Of a stretch of DNA of 29,986 nt, positions 16,489 to 24,554 are shown one piece after another. A program made the position numbers and the translations under genes. Below the pieces are notes generated by a model. That model saw nothing but the letters and a program-made list of their open reading frames with translations. It searched no databases and was not told where the DNA came from. The stretch is from IMG/VR virus record IMGVR_UViG_3300005044_000012, positions 1-29,986 of that record, one strand, 5' to 3'. Numbering within the stretch: position 1 is the stretch's first letter; each line of letters starts with the position of its first letter. The DNA comes from a virus.

Positions 16489-18639
16489 TTAGTATCCTTC
16501 TGGCATTTGCGGTGCCTGTTCTCCAGGAGGCATCATGCCTCCCATTTGTTCTTGTATCTGTCCGATTGCATCTGGAGGGATTCCCTCCATCTGTTCTTGT
16601 GTTGAACCTTGAGCGTCGAGTCGCTCTTTGAGCCACATGAGTGCCTCTGTTGGGAAAGTCGCACGCTCTGTCTTTCCGTTTTCCTTGGCAATGTAGAGGT
16701 CTGCTTTCGCCAGAGCTCCGCCTGAGGGAATGAACTCGCTCTGAAGAGCCTTCATCTTTGATAGCTCTTCAGCTTCAGCTTTTGAGTGCTCCATGATCTT
16801 TTGCTCGTACATCTGCTTTATCTGAGGACTTAATAGATCAAAGTCCCGCTGCTTCATTCGGTTCGTTAACTGCTTAATCATGTACTTGTGATTTTCATAG
16901 ATACGAACCGGACGATATTCCCCGCGGTCTAAGGCAAGAATGTCGGACTGAGCCGATCGATAATCAATCGTGAGATCACCAAAAGCCCCATCGTTGTTAG
17001 CAAAAGGCATATTCGCAATGATCTGCCCACGCACCTCTGGCGGGATGTCTTTACCAACGTACTGAAGGATTTGTTGAGACTGAAGAGACCGCGCCAGGAT
17101 GGTATCTGCATCGTCTTGCACAGCCTCAAGTGTGATCGCAAAGTCTTGATCAGTGATGTTCTTAAACTCTGCGATGTTGATCGCTTCACGACGACCGACC
17201 GCTCGAATAAGAGCGCTTTCGTCCAAGTAATGCTGAGCAAGCTTTAAATAAATGCGGCAAATATCTTTTACGAACGATTCAAATCGCTCCGCATAGATCG
17301 CCACTTTCTTTCGCTGACGCATACTGCGGAATAAGAGAACATTCGGGTCAAGCTGGCCATTGATCTCTGCGTCGTCTTGTTCAAGGTCTGCAACACGGTA
17401 CATCTCTTCGATCGTCATCTGGAGGTAAGCCATAAACTGCTCACCACTGCGGCCAGGAACAACTTGTGGCGTGGCTCCACTGATGTTGAAGAACCTTGTG
17501 CCAGGAAGATCAATTCCCTTTGTGACCTTCGTCCCGCCTTGAACAAAGACCTTATCAAATCCCGACTCAAGCTGCTGCTGCGCCTGAGAACTTGCCGCGC
17601 GATTCACCTCGGCCTGATAAGGCCGAAGGTGCCGAATGATCGAACACGCACGTGGTGTGGTCTGAATCTTTTGGAATCCACACCAGGCGATCGGCCACAC
17701 ACCAAAAGGAAGCTCGGACTCTTCCAATATCCCAGTCGATGTCGTCATGTAGTAGTATCCCTTCGGGTACTGCATACATGGACGGAAGAAAAACTCTCTC
17801 ACCATCGTCTGGTCTTTACCGTCGACGTACTCGCCCTTAGCTCCATCGAACACTTTAAACGTCGTCTGAGAACTCTCCTCGATAAAGCCAAGCTTCTCTG
17901 GATCGCTCTCGTACATTTCTTTTAAATCGTTCGTACTCATCATGCTTCGAACGATGAGATAAGGACTTTCGCTCATCGTCTCGGCCTTCGGACAGCGGAG
18001 TACGTTAAACGGAAGAATGTTCTTAAAAACAAAGTCACCAGAGAAAACAGGGCTATCCATGTCGGCTTTTGGCTGGTGTGAAATCACCTGGCCCGTGATT
18101 GGATCGACAGTCTCTGCGTAAATCGTATCCGCACCAGCTTCGTCGACGTAAATAGGAGAGCCAGTTTCTTTTTCCACCGCTTGGCTATAGCCAATAAGAT
18201 CACCCTTTGATTTATCCCACTGGATAAGACAAAAGGTTTCTCCGAGATCCACGTAATCTTCTGCGTGGTCGGCGATCTTTTCTTTTAAATTGTATTTTGC
18301 TTTCCCGTGCATCCAAACAGCGCTCGCAAGCTCTGCGGCTTTCTGATCCTGGAGCTCCGTCTCGTTATGGGGAATGACTTTAACCCCTGGAGCCATGCGG
18401 AGAATGTTTGAATGATAACGCTTCGTGATTAGCTGCGTATGGTTCCGAACCAGTCGGATCTTTTGCGCTTCAGAAGTCTATACGTCTCTCATCCTGTGAA
18501 AGAGCTTCGATGCTGTTCGTGAGTAGTGATTCCCACTGATAAGACGCACATTCGACCGCATCTCTGCAAAGAGATCCTTGTCACACGAGTCAGACTTTTC
18601 GTACATCTCGTTAAGCTTCGCCGCATCTAGCTTTTTCAT
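16489..18639 (-). CDS. Portal protein, interrupted by in-frame TAG
   Basis: From ATG 18639 the protein reads MKKLDAAKLNEMYEKSDSCD and LISGNHYSRTASKLFHRMRDV, then TAG at 18478-18480 (codon 54), then TSEAQKIRLVRNHTQLITKR. It continues to TAA at 16489 (716 residues). The segment across the TAG is typical of phage portals (a GNHY start, then IRLVRNHTQLI and QDQKAAEL), so both sides are one gene. Standard-code prediction loses the first 81 residues and begins at 18396. The ATG shares one base with the upstream TAA, indicating coupling. The tail is Met/Gln/Gly/Pro-rich. It forms the dodecameric channel for DNA packaging. Confidence 0.85.
18478..18480 (-). promoter_or_regulatory. In-frame amber codon in the portal gene (recoding site)
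   Basis: Codon 54 of the portal gene is TAG, with GTA before and ACT after. Both halves of the frame match a single portal protein and no ribosome binding site or start follows within 80 codons that would restore the conserved N-terminus. It represents the recoding sites of this window. The others are at 2392, 5897, 6552, 10039, 13115, 21217, 21394, 22158, 22850 and 28286 (lowest coordinate of each codon). Confidence 0.85.
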
Positions 18640-18890
18640 TAGTTATTCTCCATTGCTTTTGCTTCCCACTGGGCAGGGTTTTCGATAGCGAGTAATTCGT
18701 TTTCAAGATCAGGGTCCTGAGGAGTCTCCTCACCAGCGTCAGCGGCTGGCGTGGAAACCTCATCTAAAACCGTTTCCGATTTTGATTCTAGCTCAATTTT
18801 GAGATCTCCATAATTGAAACTCCTTACTCCGCCGTCTTTGCAAGCCTGAATGATCTCTAAAACGTCTTTTGCCGATAACTCACCAGCCAT
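18639..18890 (-). CDS. Small acidic protein between TerL and portal
   Basis: This encodes 83 aa. The start ATG lies inside the last codons of TerL (TGA at 18880-18882) and its TAA overlaps the portal ATG. The N-terminal 30 residues (MAGELSAKDVLEIIQACKDG) look helical; the rest is Glu/Asp/Pro/Ala-rich and likely disordered. Its position could suit a small packaging accessory or head-completion regulator. The family is not recognised. Confidence 0.65.
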   Translation of the reverse strand: MAGELSAKDVLEIIQACKDGGVRSFNYGDLKIELESKSETVLDEVSTPAADAGEETPQDPDLENELLAIENPAQWEAKAMENN

Positions 18891-21486
18891 ATTCGTCCCC
18901 TATTTCTGATTGAGAATTCCAGAACCCCACCAGTGCCTCAAGCGTCTCTGGGTCCGTTGTTTCTTGGTTTTTATATCCGTTCATTCGCATTTCTTCATTC
19001 GAAATAATCCTCGGCGGCTCGGGCTGGATGATTCTATCGGTGACGACTCCCTCAAAGTTCCAAGGGATCTTCGTAACCGCGTATCTCACCGCATCGATGA
19101 GGTCATCTTCCGAGTGGCGCTTTTGTGACTCGTGCCGAAGTGTATTCGCCTCTTGGCAAAAGCCCTCAAAGTCCCCGTTTCTCTCGATTTGTAGCATCTC
19201 GTTCTTAAAAAGAGAGTTTAGAAGCGGGAATCCAATGTCATGACTCTTTTCGGCAGGCTGAAAGCTCACGCCTTGACGAAGTGCCGTGGTAACGAAGTCT
19301 TTTGCCGCGTGATCGTAATATTCCCCGATGATCGTTCGACCATCCCGCATTTCTAAGTATCTTTGAAGCACATCGGTCGAATTATAATCCTGCTCCTTAG
19401 AGCCGCGCCAAAGGGCCTTCACTCGGCCCTTCTTCATATCAGGACTGACCGCGACAAACGCAATAGCTGGAGGATGAGAGCTTCCTCCTCCACCGATATC
19501 CACACCAGAGAACCACAACCAATCGTGTGGTGTGGATTCTGGATCAACTAAGTTCTTTTCTCGGTCAAAACTTGAAAGCTTTAAGCCGACTCGCTTAACA
19601 AACCGACCAAAAACCCTCAAATCCACTTCTTCTTTTGTTCCAAGGCTATTGATGATCTTTGTGATTCGCTCATGCGTCCACATCGAGTCAGTGCCGTCCT
19701 CATATTTCAAACAATCATAGAGAGAAACGGTCTGTTTCAGAGCATCAGTGAAAATCTCACCGTCACCCTTAACCTCAAACACCCTATGCCACTGGTCCTG
19801 ACCCCTTGTCGGGGTCATGACCGCATTAAAATATCCATTCGTTGCCGCAAGTCGCATCAAAAGCTCAGGCATGAGTTCCCAAGGCGGTTCTTCGTCAACA
19901 AAGTGCGCGTCAACCGTACCAGCCTGGAGATGGTGGACGTCTTGTTCGTAAGTATGCGTGTAAAGCGTGATCTCAGTGTTGAAGTGGATCGCTTTCAAAT
20001 GCTTATTGTGCATTTCTTCGCGCCAGCCGTACTTCGGATGATTCTTCATCTCTCCACGAGGGAGAAACTCTGTTTTCCACTTCGTTAAATACTCTGTGCT
20101 GATGATGTCCCGTGTAGGCATAAGGGCCCAGAACTGGCGCGGACGACGATTCGGCCACAACTCTGGCCACATCTCTGGTTCGGTCGCCCACTTAATCCAC
20201 TTTTTGATGTTGCAAGTGGAGTTATGCGTGACGATTCCATACTCGCCACACAGAAAAGACCCATCTTCGTGGTCCACCTGGATACAAGTCGCTGGGACCA
20301 CACCAACCGGCTCAATTCGCTTGATGGTTTTTTGAAATGTCCGCTTACCGGTCTTGTATTTTTCGCGCTTTCTCGTGAGTCGAAACGGATTATCAAGCAT
20401 CCAGAAATTTACTTTGTAAGCTTGGCGGGTTTCTTTCTTCACTCCATCGATTTTGTAGGAGCCCATGCGCTCACTTACAGTGGAGTAACCGCCTAAAGAC
20501 GCAACCAAGTGCCTCACTCCGTCTCTTAGCATGGGAGAAGTCGTCACAAACACCGCGCCACGAGTACACACAGAGCCATCTGTGTCCATTAGCCCTTGAA
20601 GAAGGGCTAGGCGCTCAGCGGTTCCGCCGTTTAGATATTTCTCTGGAATGAATTTCTCGTAAGAGATTTTGTTTCTGATCCCAGCGAGGAGCGTGTCCTC
20701 GTTGAGACCAGAGATGGTGTAAGAGTAGCGGCCATCGTTGTTTATTTTGTACTTGCTAGGAACGTAATCGAGAATCTCTTTATCCGCCGATGCGATCCTG
20801 GTGCGGCGTCTTGTCATGCTGCCATCACCCAAAAGAAGCCCCACCAAGTATGGATCAAACAATCCAGTATCTTCAGTCTCTAGCGGCCTAGCCACAGGCG
20901 TGGCCGCCCTATAGTACGGATGCTTTGTCTCAGGAGAATACTTCCCCTGAATCATGATCTCTTCAGTGGTGAGGACCGACCACTCTCGGTAATGCTTACG
21001 CTTGTGGCCAGACTTTGTTTTCTTTCGGAAGCGACTCTGTGAAGTCATCGCAATCCATAGATGCTCATCACTCGCCACGATCGATTGACCATCATCAAAC
21101 GTCACACGATAGCAATAAGCCTTTCCCTTAAACGGGACGTCTAAGACTTCTCTTAACTTTCCATCCATTCCCCAAACCATGTCGCCAGGTTTGATCTCGG
21201 AAATGGGTTTTTTCCCCTAAGAAGTCCACACCAGTTCGTGATCTGCGAGAGCCTTACCGATCTGGTTAGCTGCACAAATGAGTGCCGTCTTTTCCTGGGA
21301 CTCGATGTGCTTACGCTGCCAAGAGTAAAGCTTTTGACCATGAAGATGCGGAAGCTCGTCTTGAAGCTTTAGTTTCGCTTCAAGGAGTTTGATCTATTCG
21401 AGCTTTTCCTCAATGGTGATCTTTGGTGTCGGGACACTTCGAACACGAGACCGTGTACCCTCCGACTTCGTCAAGTTCTTGCTCAT
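18880..21486 (-). CDS. terL: Terminase large subunit (ATPase/nuclease) with class-3-like intein and two in-frame TAGs
   Basis: From ATG 21486 (binding site GGGAGTG) to TGA 18880 the frame gives 868 residues with TAG at codon 31 (21394-21396) and codon 90 (21217-21219). The N-extein carries LYSWQRKHIESQEKTALICA then ANQIGK; after a 344-residue intein (20221-21252) the C-extein resumes with STCNIKKW. The Walker A motif (GKST) is therefore split exactly between Lys and Ser. Walker B with catalytic Glu is seen in VDAHFVDEEPPW. RNase-H-like nuclease residues are suggested by SGVDIGGGG and SEDDLIDAV. Extein length about 524 aa suits TerL. It cuts and pumps concatemer DNA at the portal. A standard-code caller would start only at 21180, inside the intein. 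Confidence 0.9.
20221..21252 (-). mobile_element. Intein with LAGLIDADG homing endonuclease in terL (class-3-like)
   Basis: This 344-residue insertion begins at Ala (ALADHELVWTS-TAG-GKKPISEIKPGD) instead of Cys or Ser and ends GIVTHN before Ser+1. Block B reads SDEHLW, block F reads ATCIQVD and block G ends VTHN. Trp, Cys and Thr thus occupy the positions of the WCT triad that marks class 3 inteins (Cys in block F as nucleophile). The central region has two LAGLIDADG-like helices (YLVGLLLGDGSM and LLQGLMDTDGSV). One TAG lies near its start. Insertion in the Walker A motif is a known favoured site in phage terminases. It should self-splice after TAG readthrough. Confidence 0.85.
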
Positions 21487-21565
21487 AGTCTACACTCCCG
21501 CATTTTAGACACCTTTTCTGATCGTAGAAATGTTCCTTAAGAAATGGATCGTTATCGATCTCCAT
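21410..21565 (-). CDS. Overlapping small zinc-ribbon protein
   Basis: A 51-aa frame that a length cut-off would miss. ATG 21565 overlaps the end of the TerS-like gene by 14 bases, and TGA 21410-21412 lies inside terL, overlapping its start by 77 bases in another frame. The protein starts MEIDNDPFLKEHFYDQKR, with CLKCG at residues 19-23 and CSKCP at 41-45, a classic four-Cys zinc ribbon. The frame exactly fills the only gap between the two terminase genes. It may be a DNA- or terminase-binding cofactor. It contains no TAG. Confidence 0.7.
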   Translation of the reverse strand: MEIDNDPFLKEHFYDQKRCLKCGSVDYEQELDEVGGYTVSCSKCPDTKDHH

Positions 21566-22256
21566 CAGTATCTTGGCTATCAGCTAACTCAAGTGCATCA
21601 GCCTCGCGTACTTGTCCATCAAACCCCCCGCCAATCTGAAGCTGGCCAACTCTCGTAGAGAGTTCGGCAAGCCGTTTGTCGATGTCCTCCATGGACTGTA
21701 GCGCCTGATTTGATTCTTTGTTCACATTTACATTTAGATTCTTTTGCTCAACTCGCTGGACCACACCACCCTTGATTCTTGAGTGGAGACTCTCAACGAT
21801 GCGGATCTTCACGTCTGCTAGACGAGTATTGATCTTTCCCTGCTCGTCAACGTGCGGAGATACCAAGATGTCACGCATCTGCTCTAAGCCTATTGAGAAC
21901 ATCTCAGCTATGACCGTGTCATAGTCTTGCGGAGGAGTGATGATAAATGCCATACGAGTGGCGTGGCTCTCAAAGTGTTTCTTGAATACTTGATAGCTCA
22001 CGATTCCGCTCGTGATGTTGGCTAGAAGCATCATCGTCTTTGTGCTCTGAGCACGCTCGTACTCTCGCCAGAAAGCTATGCGGAGACGGTTAAGGATCTT
22101 TTCATCCACACCAACGATTGCTTTACGATAAATCTCCTGCTCTCCCAGATGGAGAATCTATTCAGGGATGCTCGCAATGGTGCGGGATATTCCGTTAGGA
22201 GAGATATTGATCAGAGAGCGTGGAGCGTCTTTATCGCGTATTGAGATGTCGGTCAC
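21552..22256 (-). CDS. Terminase small-subunit-like protein, interrupted by in-frame TAG
   Basis: The gene begins at GTG 22254-22256 (GTGA overlap with the previous stop). It encodes 234 residues if TAG at 22158-22160 (codon 33) is translated: ...NGISRTIASIPE-TAG-ILHLGEQEIYRKAIVG. After the TAG it is helical (LRIAFWREYERAQSTKTMML, YQVFKKHFESHATRMAFIIT). A coiled-coil-like C-terminus follows (MEDIDKRLAELSTRVGQLQI). Its place two genes before terL indicates the small terminase or an equivalent. I do not see a clear HTH, so the assignment relies on position and helical make-up. Confidence 0.7.
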
Positions 22257-22456
22257 TCAAACACCATCCCGATCTCTACAAGTAACATCATAAGCTCTGA
22301 CCGATTCCGCGCCACGTATCGCTTACCGTGGTTCTCAACCGTCACAACATATCCATTCTCTAAACGCTCGACACGAACCGAACGCACTAAAGCCTTTTCC
22401 TGATTCATACGATCAAACTCTCTTTCAATTATACGAATAGACTTTTCTAAGCCCAC
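22253..22456 (-). CDS. Small phage protein of unknown function
   Basis: The frame opens with GTG at 22456 (67 aa) or ATG at 22408 (51 aa, MNQEKALVRSVRVERLENGY). Neither has a strong ribosome binding site; the GTG lies just beyond the hairpin after the tRNA. The C-terminal part has a small beta-hairpin pattern (RVERLENGYVVTVENHGKRY) and then a hydrophobic helix. It ends TGA overlapping the TerS-like start (GTGA). No family is recognised. Confidence 0.6.
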   Translation of the reverse strand: MGLEKSIRIIEREFDRMNQEKALVRSVRVERLENGYVVTVENHGKRYVARNRSELMMLLVEIGMVFE

Positions 22457-22461
22457 AAGCC

Positions 22462-22490
22462 GCCTATCTGCCGCGCCAGCGGCAATAGGC
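22462..22490 (-). other. Strong hairpin directly after the suppressor tRNA
   Basis: GCCTAT-TGCCGC pairs with GCGGCA-GATAGGC (one bulged G) around a 4-base loop, 3 bases past the CCA end of the tRNA. There is no T-tract, so it is more likely a processing or stability element than a terminator. It may help liberate the tRNA from the late transcript. Confidence 0.6.
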
Positions 22491-22493
22491 TAT

Positions 22494-22567
22494 TGGATGC
22501 GAGGCCAGGGCTCGAACCTGGATTTCCTGAGTTAGAGACAGGCGTCCTACCGTTAGACGAACCCGCA
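22494..22567 (-). tRNA. Amber suppressor tRNA, anticodon CUA, probably Gln-type
   Basis: This 74-base gene includes an encoded CCA. The acceptor stem pairs TGCGGGT with CCTCGCA (U1-A72, one mismatch at the innermost pair); the D arm is GTCT-AACGGTA-GGAC; the T arm is a perfect CCAGG/CCTGG with TTCGAGC. The anticodon loop is C-T-CTA-A-C: U33, anticodon CUA (bases 22533-22535) and A37. CUA reads UAG. The anticodon stem has four pairs plus a T-T closing mismatch. The U1-A72 pair, D-arm and 4-base variable loop resemble tRNA-Gln (a CUG anticodon with G to A would give it); the discriminator T is unusual for Gln. Its 5' end overlaps the 3' end of the peptidase gene by 15 bases. Confidence 0.9.
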
Positions 22568-22909
22568 ACGAGACCATCGGAACTTGAAGTTTGTAGAGAG
22601 AGCATCGGCGAGCGCCTCGCAGATGACTTCTTCGCAGAAGCCGTCCACACCACCAGGGATGTCGGTGATGTGGGCTTCGAAGAGAACTGCATGGACATAC
22701 TCGTGGAGAAAGGTCGTCCACTTGTCAGCCTGAGAGAGCTCGCGGCGGAGATAGATCGTGCGAGTGGAGAATTCGCAGTAGCCGTCGACGAGGACGTCGT
22801 CGAGACGACAGCCCCACTTGTATTCGACAGACCAGGTTTTGCCTTTGATCTAGAAGGACTTCCTGATGCGCATGAAACCCCCGATAGTGACTGGTGTGGT
22901 GACGTCCAT
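22553..22909 (-). CDS. HExxH zinc-peptidase-like protein (ImmA/SprT-like), interrupted by in-frame TAG
   Basis: No standard-code prediction finds this gene whole. From ATG 22909 (an alternative ATG lies 12 codons in, after GGGGG) it reads MRIRKSF-TAG-IKGKTWSVEYKW, and continues to TAA 22553-22555, giving 118 residues. TAG is at 22850-22852 (codon 20). Residues 66-75 give TFLHEYVHAV, the HExxH zinc motif, followed by EEVICEALADAL, which can supply the third ligand. Phages carry such ImmA/SprT-like metallopeptidases. Its last codons lie within the tRNA gene, so the two share a transcript. Substrate unknown. Confidence 0.75.
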
Positions 22910-23350
22910 GAAACCACACCAGTCGGGGGAGAGATAATGTTCTGCGTCCGTGCATCAATCATTGAAATTAGCGTAGGGGGGAGATAGGCGGCGCGTAAAG
23001 CGTTTTTATTACATTGAGTGTGTTTATGGGAGGGGGGAGGGGCCAAGAGGCCTTAGCGGGGATTTCGGGGGGTATACGGGGTACCTTCCGTTTACATTCC
23101 CGATATAACTTTGACCCCCACCCCCCTATGTACCGCTTTTCTATAGGGCTTTGGCTTAGGCTTAGGTCTTGGCTTGGCTTGACTGGCCAGACAGAAGAGA
23201 AGCTCTCTCTCAATCGCTCTCGCTGTCCTGATAGGTTGTGACGCGGCCTGTCCTATCGATCCGAACCTAAGAGTCGAGTCGAATCAGGGTCTTGAGCTGT
23301 CCGAATCTGTCTAGATATGGACACCTCGATTCGAATCGGGCCTCGAGATC
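22910..23350. other. Mostly non-coding region between late and early blocks
   Basis: I see no convincing gene here. Contents: a G-rich stretch (23028-23083); imperfect tandem GGCTTA/GGCTTG units (about 23149-23188); a perfect 12-bp palindrome CGATTCGAATCG (23327-23338); and an inverted repeat GGTGTGGT/ACCACACC (22893-22920) over the peptidase start. The late minus-strand promoter probably lies in the left part, but I cannot point to convincing -35/-10 boxes. The open frames crossing it have unnatural composition. Confidence 0.6.
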
Positions 23351-23605
23351 TTAAGGACACCGCGCCAGTCCGTGTCTTAAGGCCCTGTCGCTGTCGTGGT
23401 GAGGTCCAGACAGGCCGCCGCTCTCTCTCATGACCTCTCGCCTGTCCTCGTCTGATGTCCTTTCTAGTTGAAACTCATTCTCAACAACTGCCGACCTGTC
23501 GAACTTCTCAACACCGTGCATTTCCTCGACAATCGTCCCTAACTCGTTGACGCGACTGCACAATCTTCCATCCAGCCCTGAAACCCGTACAAAAGTTCTC
23601 CACAT
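23351..23605 (-). CDS. Possible small protein, weakly supported
   Basis: This 84-aa frame starts at ATG 23605 with AGGA 7 bases upstream and ends TAA 23351-23353 inside an inverted repeat CTTAAGGACAC/GTGTCTTAAGG that could serve as terminator. The protein (MWRTFVRVSGLDGRLCSRVN..., then many Glu, Arg and Asp) shows no known motif. It diverges from the early operon. The good ribosome binding site and 3' hairpin favour a gene; the composition does not clearly support it. Confidence 0.4.
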   Translation of the reverse strand: MWRTFVRVSGLDGRLCSRVNELGTIVEEMHGVEKFDRSAVVENEFQLERTSDEDRREVMRESGGLSGPHHDSDRALRHGLARCP

Positions 23606-23660
23606 CAAAAATTCCTAAGTACCTGAAATCACTTAAAGCCAGTCCTGGCACCGCGCCTGC

Positions 23661-23679
23661 AATTACATCCGATGTAATT
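23661..23679. promoter_or_regulatory. Palindromic operator-like site before the early operon
   Basis: AATTACATC-C-GATGTAATT is a perfect inverted repeat with 9-bp arms and a single centre base, 58 bases upstream of the first ATG of the plus-strand operon. Such symmetry suits binding of a dimeric repressor. The binding protein is unknown; the HTH-like protein at 26377 is a candidate. Confidence 0.6.
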
Positions 23680-23692
23680 AAAAACAAACAGG

Positions 23693-23720
23693 CCTGTTGC
23701 TCGCTGCGCGAGCAGACAGG
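23693..23720 (+). promoter_or_regulatory. Leader hairpin just before the early operon
   Basis: CCTGT-TGCTCGC and GCGAGCA-ACAGG form a 5+7-bp stem (one bulge) with a 3-base loop. It directly precedes the AGGAAGAGAGAGAG binding site of the first gene, so folding of the leader could control translation. Confidence 0.55.
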
Positions 23721-23736
23721 AAGAGAGAGAGAGCAG

Positions 23737-24186
23737 ATGAAACAGAAAATAGAAGTCGAGTTCATGCACCGATACGAGAGCCGCTCAATTTATAAATTCA
23801 GAGAGTTCACTGTTTGTGGACCAAACAAGACAGCGGTCCTCAAGTTGATTGAGAAACGGAAACCCGCTGAGCTCTTTTGGGTTTCAGAAACTTACTCTCA
23901 AGTCACACCGGAGAGCGCCGAGCACGGAGACTTCAGCGAGACAGGCTGGACCGATCGCGGCTCGTTTATGACTCTCCGTGAGCTGGTGAAACGTATCGAG
24001 GACACGCTCGGGTATTTTGAGTCCAGCGGTTTCGACGCGACCAGCGTCGATCTCTATGCCTCAGACTATCACACTGTCGACTATCGGACAGGGACAGAAG
24101 AGCAGTCCTGTCTTCATATCGAGTCAAGCCTCAGAAACATGAAACGTCTCGAGGCCGTTCTAAAATCTAAAGGGGGTCGGTCATGA
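23737..24186 (+). CDS. Early-operon protein of unknown function
   Basis: This encodes 149 aa. A long AGGAAGAGAGAGAGAG ribosome binding site precedes the ATG. The protein starts MKQKIEVEFMHRYESRSIYK and is soluble, mixed alpha/beta and rich in Glu, Ser and Arg; no motif is recognised. Its stop overlaps the next start (ATGA). It heads a four-gene plus-strand operon and has no TAG. Position suggests an early function. Confidence 0.75.
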   Translation: MKQKIEVEFMHRYESRSIYKFREFTVCGPNKTAVLKLIEKRKPAELFWVSETYSQVTPESAEHGDFSETGWTDRGSFMTLRELVKRIEDTLGYFESSGFDATSVDLYASDYHTVDYRTGTEEQSCLHIESSLRNMKRLEAVLKSKGGRS

Positions 24187-24554
24187 AACACAATAAAGCG
24201 TTCAGACAGTTGAATGAACTCTCTCCGGCGCGAGACATCGGATACATCGACGGAAAAGCCCGTAAGGGTAAGACCGCTGAGCTGAACTCAGCAAAAGAAC
24301 TCCACGCGCTTTTGCGGGATTACACATATCATCTCATCGGTCTTGGAAACACGTTTAGAGACATCGCGCGTCTCAAGGGACAGTTTCACGGCTCAAATTG
24401 GCGTGTTTATCAGGGTGTCTCTGGAACTAAGCTCAAGGCTCTCGCTGAAAAGCTGAATTCAATCGACCCATATGACGTGGATTCAATCCTCGAGATTGAG
24501 CGCAAAATCGAGGCTCTCGCCGAAACCCTCAAAAGAACGGAGAAACAGTCATGA
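24183..24554 (+). CDS. Early-operon helical protein
   Basis: This encodes 123 aa. It overlaps both neighbours by 4 bases (ATGA). The sequence is basic and helical (SAKELHALLRDYTYHLIGLG, IARLKGQFHGSNWRVYQGVS) with a charged coiled-coil end (ILEIERKIEALAETLKRTEK). No family is recognised. Tight coupling to the metallopeptidase-like gene suggests a joint role. Confidence 0.75.
   Translation: MKHNKAFRQLNELSPARDIGYIDGKARKGKTAELNSAKELHALLRDYTYHLIGLGNTFRDIARLKGQFHGSNWRVYQGVSGTKLKALAEKLNSIDPYDVDSILEIERKIEALAETLKRTEKQS

Noticed and set aside
18880-18890. TGA recoding
   Set aside because: TGA closes many genes exactly at stop-start overlaps (for example terL, 749-aa gene, early operon), so it is used as a normal stop.
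22493-22987. Plus-strand frame of 164 codons and minus-strand frame 22447-23046
   Set aside because: Both cross the tRNA gene and have unnatural composition; the third minus frame, with TAG read, gives a protein with an HExxH motif and explains the region better.
22968-23213. Minus-strand frame of 81 codons
   Set aside because: TTG start without ribosome binding site, Pro/Ser/Lys-rich translation of a G/C-run region, no motif; more likely non-coding.
23327-23338. Possible second tRNA with T-arm-like CGATTCGAATCG
   Set aside because: The sequence is a perfect palindrome; no acceptor, D or anticodon arm pairs around it on either strand.
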